From Pampus argenteus (Eukaryota; Chordata; Actinopteri; Scombriformes; Stromateidae): 64,000 nucleotides of DNA. The stretch is from positions 12,284,001-12,348,000 of the forward strand of contig CM072866.1 of the NCBI GenBank assembly GCA_036937835.1, in the 5' to 3' direction. Under the pieces are notes generated by a model that saw only the letters and a program-made list of their open reading frames with translations, made no database searches and was not told the origin of the DNA. The first letter of the stretch is position 1. Every line of letters starts with the position of its first letter. A program made the position numbers and the translations under genes. Shown here piece after piece: positions 61,023 through 64,000 of this stretch.

Positions 61023-62893
61023 ATAATATCTGTCTTTCTGTCACTCTAACCCCCATCCTGTTGTGGTTCTTGTTCAGTCCTCCACTTTGATATCTGAGAA
61101 CCGCCAACTTACGTGGACAGACAAAGCACACCTTTGTCTTTGCCACACTGCATGAGTGTTTGTCATCATTTATTTGCAATCTGTGTTTGTGTGTGGGTTT
61201 GAGTGAATGTATGTGCACACGCATACCTTTACTTCCTTTACTTCTCACCATGATGAGTGAGACACACACACAAACCCAAAAGTAATCCCATGCCAGGGGT
61301 TTGTCCTCAGTATGACACTTTAAACAGCAAAGGGAGTTAAAACATCCATATTATGTGCTTATTATGCACAAATGTGTGCGTGTATGTGTGTGTGTATTGA
61401 CATAGCATTGCAGCACAATCTATACTAATGATTTCCCATAGACATCTCAAGTTGAACTGGGAATCTGGGAACTAGGGAGGATGGGAGGGAGACAAGTCAA
61501 AAGAGACGAATAAAGAGACAGAAGGAAAGAAAGAGGAAGAATCTACAATTCACAGTTAAACAATGTCAGAGAGGTTTAAATTTGGTGATAATCCACGCAG
61601 GCACATTTCTTAAAATGGGGTTCACAAACAGTAACTAATGATTTTCTTTATGAGTAATAGTTATTAACTCAATTATTAATACTTAAATGAACAGTTAGAA
61701 CCCAGTAATAAGATGAGTTATAGATTGCCAATTTAAATTTTTTTTAATTATTATTATATTATTATAATCATACTTTGTTATAATTTCTTCAATACAAATG
61801 TTAGTAAGTCATAAATTTTGAAGCCCAGATTGGCTCTTCACAGGTATAGCAGCATCTCTGGGAAGATTGTAGTTTTAAACCAGCACTTTCATCCTTGTTA
61901 ATGAATTAGATAACCTTAGATAACCTAAGTTTTTGAGATGACAACCTCTGACCAGTAATTGTGATTTTACTTTCAGATGTATCATCATTTCCCAGTTGAT
62001 TGTTTTTTGTTGTTTTTTTAATTACTGTACTATATGACTGTTTGACTGTATATTTTGATTGCTTTTTTAACAGTGATTTTCTCTGTATATTTGTAATTTT
62101 TAACCATTAATAAAGACTTAATAATAAAAGACTTAGTTAATAAAGACTGTTAAACGGGCCTTGAACCTGCACAGTGGAATTTCCTCTAATCACTTCACAT
62201 TGTTCAAACTAACAGTGAGTCAAAGACAACGAGGCAGGGCAGAAACACTCCACACCCTTCAAGGCGTCTCAGAGGAACCATAAGCACTTCCAGGTCAAAA
62301 GGCCAGCAGCATGATCCCACGGGCAATAAGAGCAGCTCAAACACATGCACACGCCCTGCAGGTTTCTCACGGCTGACAGAGGGAAATCACTTGTAGTGAA
62401 GGAAGGATAAGAAAACAGAGCAGAAATTATCAGAGGGAGTATTGAGGAAAAATATCCTTTTTAATTATTTAATTCTCAGCCTCTGAGATGACTCAGATGA
62501 ATGTGGCTTCTCGATGCTGCATCAATGCATTTTGGTCGCTTGGGGGCAGAAATACATCAAAACAAGCTGACAGATACACAACCACTCCATGAAAAAAAAC
62601 TCCATGTAGCTGCACGGCTGATGTCTGTGAAGGTGACTCAAAGTGGATAAAAGCGAGAGGTAAAGATGTGTTTTTAGATGTATCCACATTATTTTGGACA
62701 TGGCCTGTGTGTGTGAGACAGGTTTTTCACAGTGGGATGTGTGAGAAGGAAGGTTTAAGGTGCTGCGTTAGAGAAAACAACCATGACAAGGGTTGTGACC
62801 TGCACTCAGGCTGCTGGCGGAGAAGGACTGAGTGTGTTTATACATGAGCCCTCACAGTCACAAGACCCTGCTTTGTGCATTATGAGGTATTTC

Positions 62894-62924
<31 letters not shown>

Positions 62925-63240
62925 ACATACAGTATGTTATCAAGAGGAAAAGATTATAACTTCAGTCAGGGGGAAACCTCCACTTCAGCTACTATTGTCT
63001 ACTATTGTCCAGCCCTTCCTGGTTGTTGCAGAGGAAGAAGAGACTCCATCACTGTCAAACATCACCCACTTTCTTCTCTTTCACTTCATCTCAACACTGA
63101 TCTGTTTATTATTTTCTTTTTTCAGCAATGTTTCACCATTGTCTTCAGTGATGTCACTACAATAAAGTATACAAAAGAAAAATATTCACTCCCCAGTTTA
63201 GCTGATTTTTGAAAATACAGACACAACATAAATTCACAGG
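55160..63240. other. Intergenic, no gene seen
   Basis: Contains GT/AC runs at 55.38, 55.54, 56.74, 60.99 and 62.90 kb and a GA run at 56.60-56.65 kb. A dispersed repeat lies at 57.03-57.18 kb. The C-rich stretch at 58.26-58.50 kb has no recognisable coding pattern. Confidence 0.6.
57030..57180 (+). repeat. Short dispersed fish repeat
   Basis: GATTAATCTGCAGATTATTT, then GGTTAATTATTTGGTC, then CCATCAGTCCAAAACCCAAA. I recall this series from a short interspersed repeat common in fish genomes. Confidence 0.5.
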
Positions 63241-63312
63241 ATGTCTTTAAAATATCTGATTTCATCAGTTACCACAGCACACACTCTCACACACAACTAC
63301 ACAACTACCAGC

Positions 63313-64000
63313 CACACTGGACCCTATGCAGTTTGCCTACCGCCCCCAACCGCTCTACAGACGACGCCATCAACACCGCCATCCAACTGGCTCTCACTCA
63401 TCTGCTGTTCAATGACTTCAGCTCAGCATTCAATACCATCATCCCTCAACAGCTGACAACAAAATTAGGCGAACTCGGCCTAAAAACAACCCTCTGAAAC
63501 TGGATCCTGGACTTCCTGGTGGGCAGACCCCAAGCAGTCAGGATCGGGAGCAAGACCTCCAGCACAACCATGTTGAACACAGGAGCACCTCAAGGCTGCG
63601 TTCTCAGTCCGCTGCTGTTCACACTCCTCACCCATGACTGTGCGGCAACGCACAGCTCAAACCACATCATGAAGTTTCATCAAGGTCTGATAAGTGGAGG
63701 CAACGAGGCCCCGTACAGAGAGGAGGTGGCCCAGTTCAGCAACTGGTGCACCGACAACAAACTGTACCTCAACGTGGACAAAACAAAAGAACTGGTCATC
63801 GACTTCAGACGGACCTTGCACAAACACATCCCACTGTGCATCAACAACCTCCCAGTAGAGATTGTCCAGAGCACAAAGATTCTGTGCATACACATAACTG
63901 CTGACCTCTCATGGACTCTCAACACCACACACATCACAAAGAAAGCCCAGCAGCGTCTGTACTTTCTGAGAAGACTGCGAAAAGCCCATCTCCCCACCTC
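63313..64000 (+). pseudogene. Non-LTR retrotransposon reverse transcriptase fragment
   Basis: Conceptual translation gives an RT domain of a fish LINE, probably of the L2/CR1-like group: LDPMQFAYRP, FNDFSSAFNTIIPQQL, NWILDFLVGRPQAVRIGS, TGAPQGCVLSPLLFTLL, NLYLNVDKTKE-like KLYLNVDKTKELVIDFRR, and KKAQQRLYFLRRLRKAH at the window end. It is broken by a one-base insertion in the C-run near 63340-63345, a TGA at 63495-63497, and in-frame deletions before FNDFSSAF and across the catalytic FADD region. It is 5'-truncated and continues past the window. Confidence 0.85.

Overview
The window is teleost fish genomic DNA. Two spliced vertebrate genes with consensus GT/AG introns are present, along with fish-type Tc1/mariner, hAT and LINE remnants, dense CA/GT microsatellites, and AT-rich intergenic sequence. 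There are no bacterial-style operons; nearly all long open frames outside the exons are low-complexity or chance.

Left part (1-7.4 kb): a cluster of six U3 small nucleolar RNA genes or gene copies, each 216 bp. Four lie on the minus strand (62-277, 965-1180, 5563-5778, 6964-7179) and two on the plus strand (2494-2709, 3899-4114). Each has a proximal sequence element (PSE) at -61 to -43 and no TATA box, the layout of vertebrate Pol II snRNA-type promoters. The sixth copy has unrelated flanks except for the PSE at the same spacing, and it has a STAF/ZNF143-like distal element near -200. It is the best candidate for an ancestral, fully functional gene. Pieces of hAT-type transposase (BED fingers on the minus strand, a TTF/DUF4371-type fragment on the plus strand) lie between the copies. 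A CpG-bearing segment at 7.4-8.45 kb contains a candidate minus-strand first exon of an unidentified transcript.

Middle (10.1-35.7 kb): micu3 on the minus strand, reconstructed as 14 coding exons giving an uninterrupted 488-residue product. MICU3 is an EF-hand regulator of the mitochondrial calcium uniporter. Its introns hold microsatellites, a Tc1 fossil, a pentanucleotide purine array and an internal duplication of about 0.6 kb that ends within 10 bp of the exon 4 donor.

Right part (35.7-43.1 kb): fgf20 on the plus strand, three coding exons, 224 residues, head-to-head with micu3 across about 4.4 kb. The FGF20-MICU3 pairing is the arrangement known from human 8p22 and supports calling fgf20 rather than fgf9 or fgf16. 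The 3'UTR carries an AU-rich element and a poly(A) signal.

From 43.1 kb to about 63.3 kb I see no gene, only microsatellites and dispersed fish repeats. The window ends inside a decayed, plus-strand, non-LTR retrotransposon reverse-transcriptase segment.

Functionally the window combines ribosomal RNA processing RNA genes (U3), a mitochondrial calcium-uptake regulator and a secreted growth factor. Nothing suggests the three are co-regulated, apart from the shared intergenic region between micu3 and fgf20.
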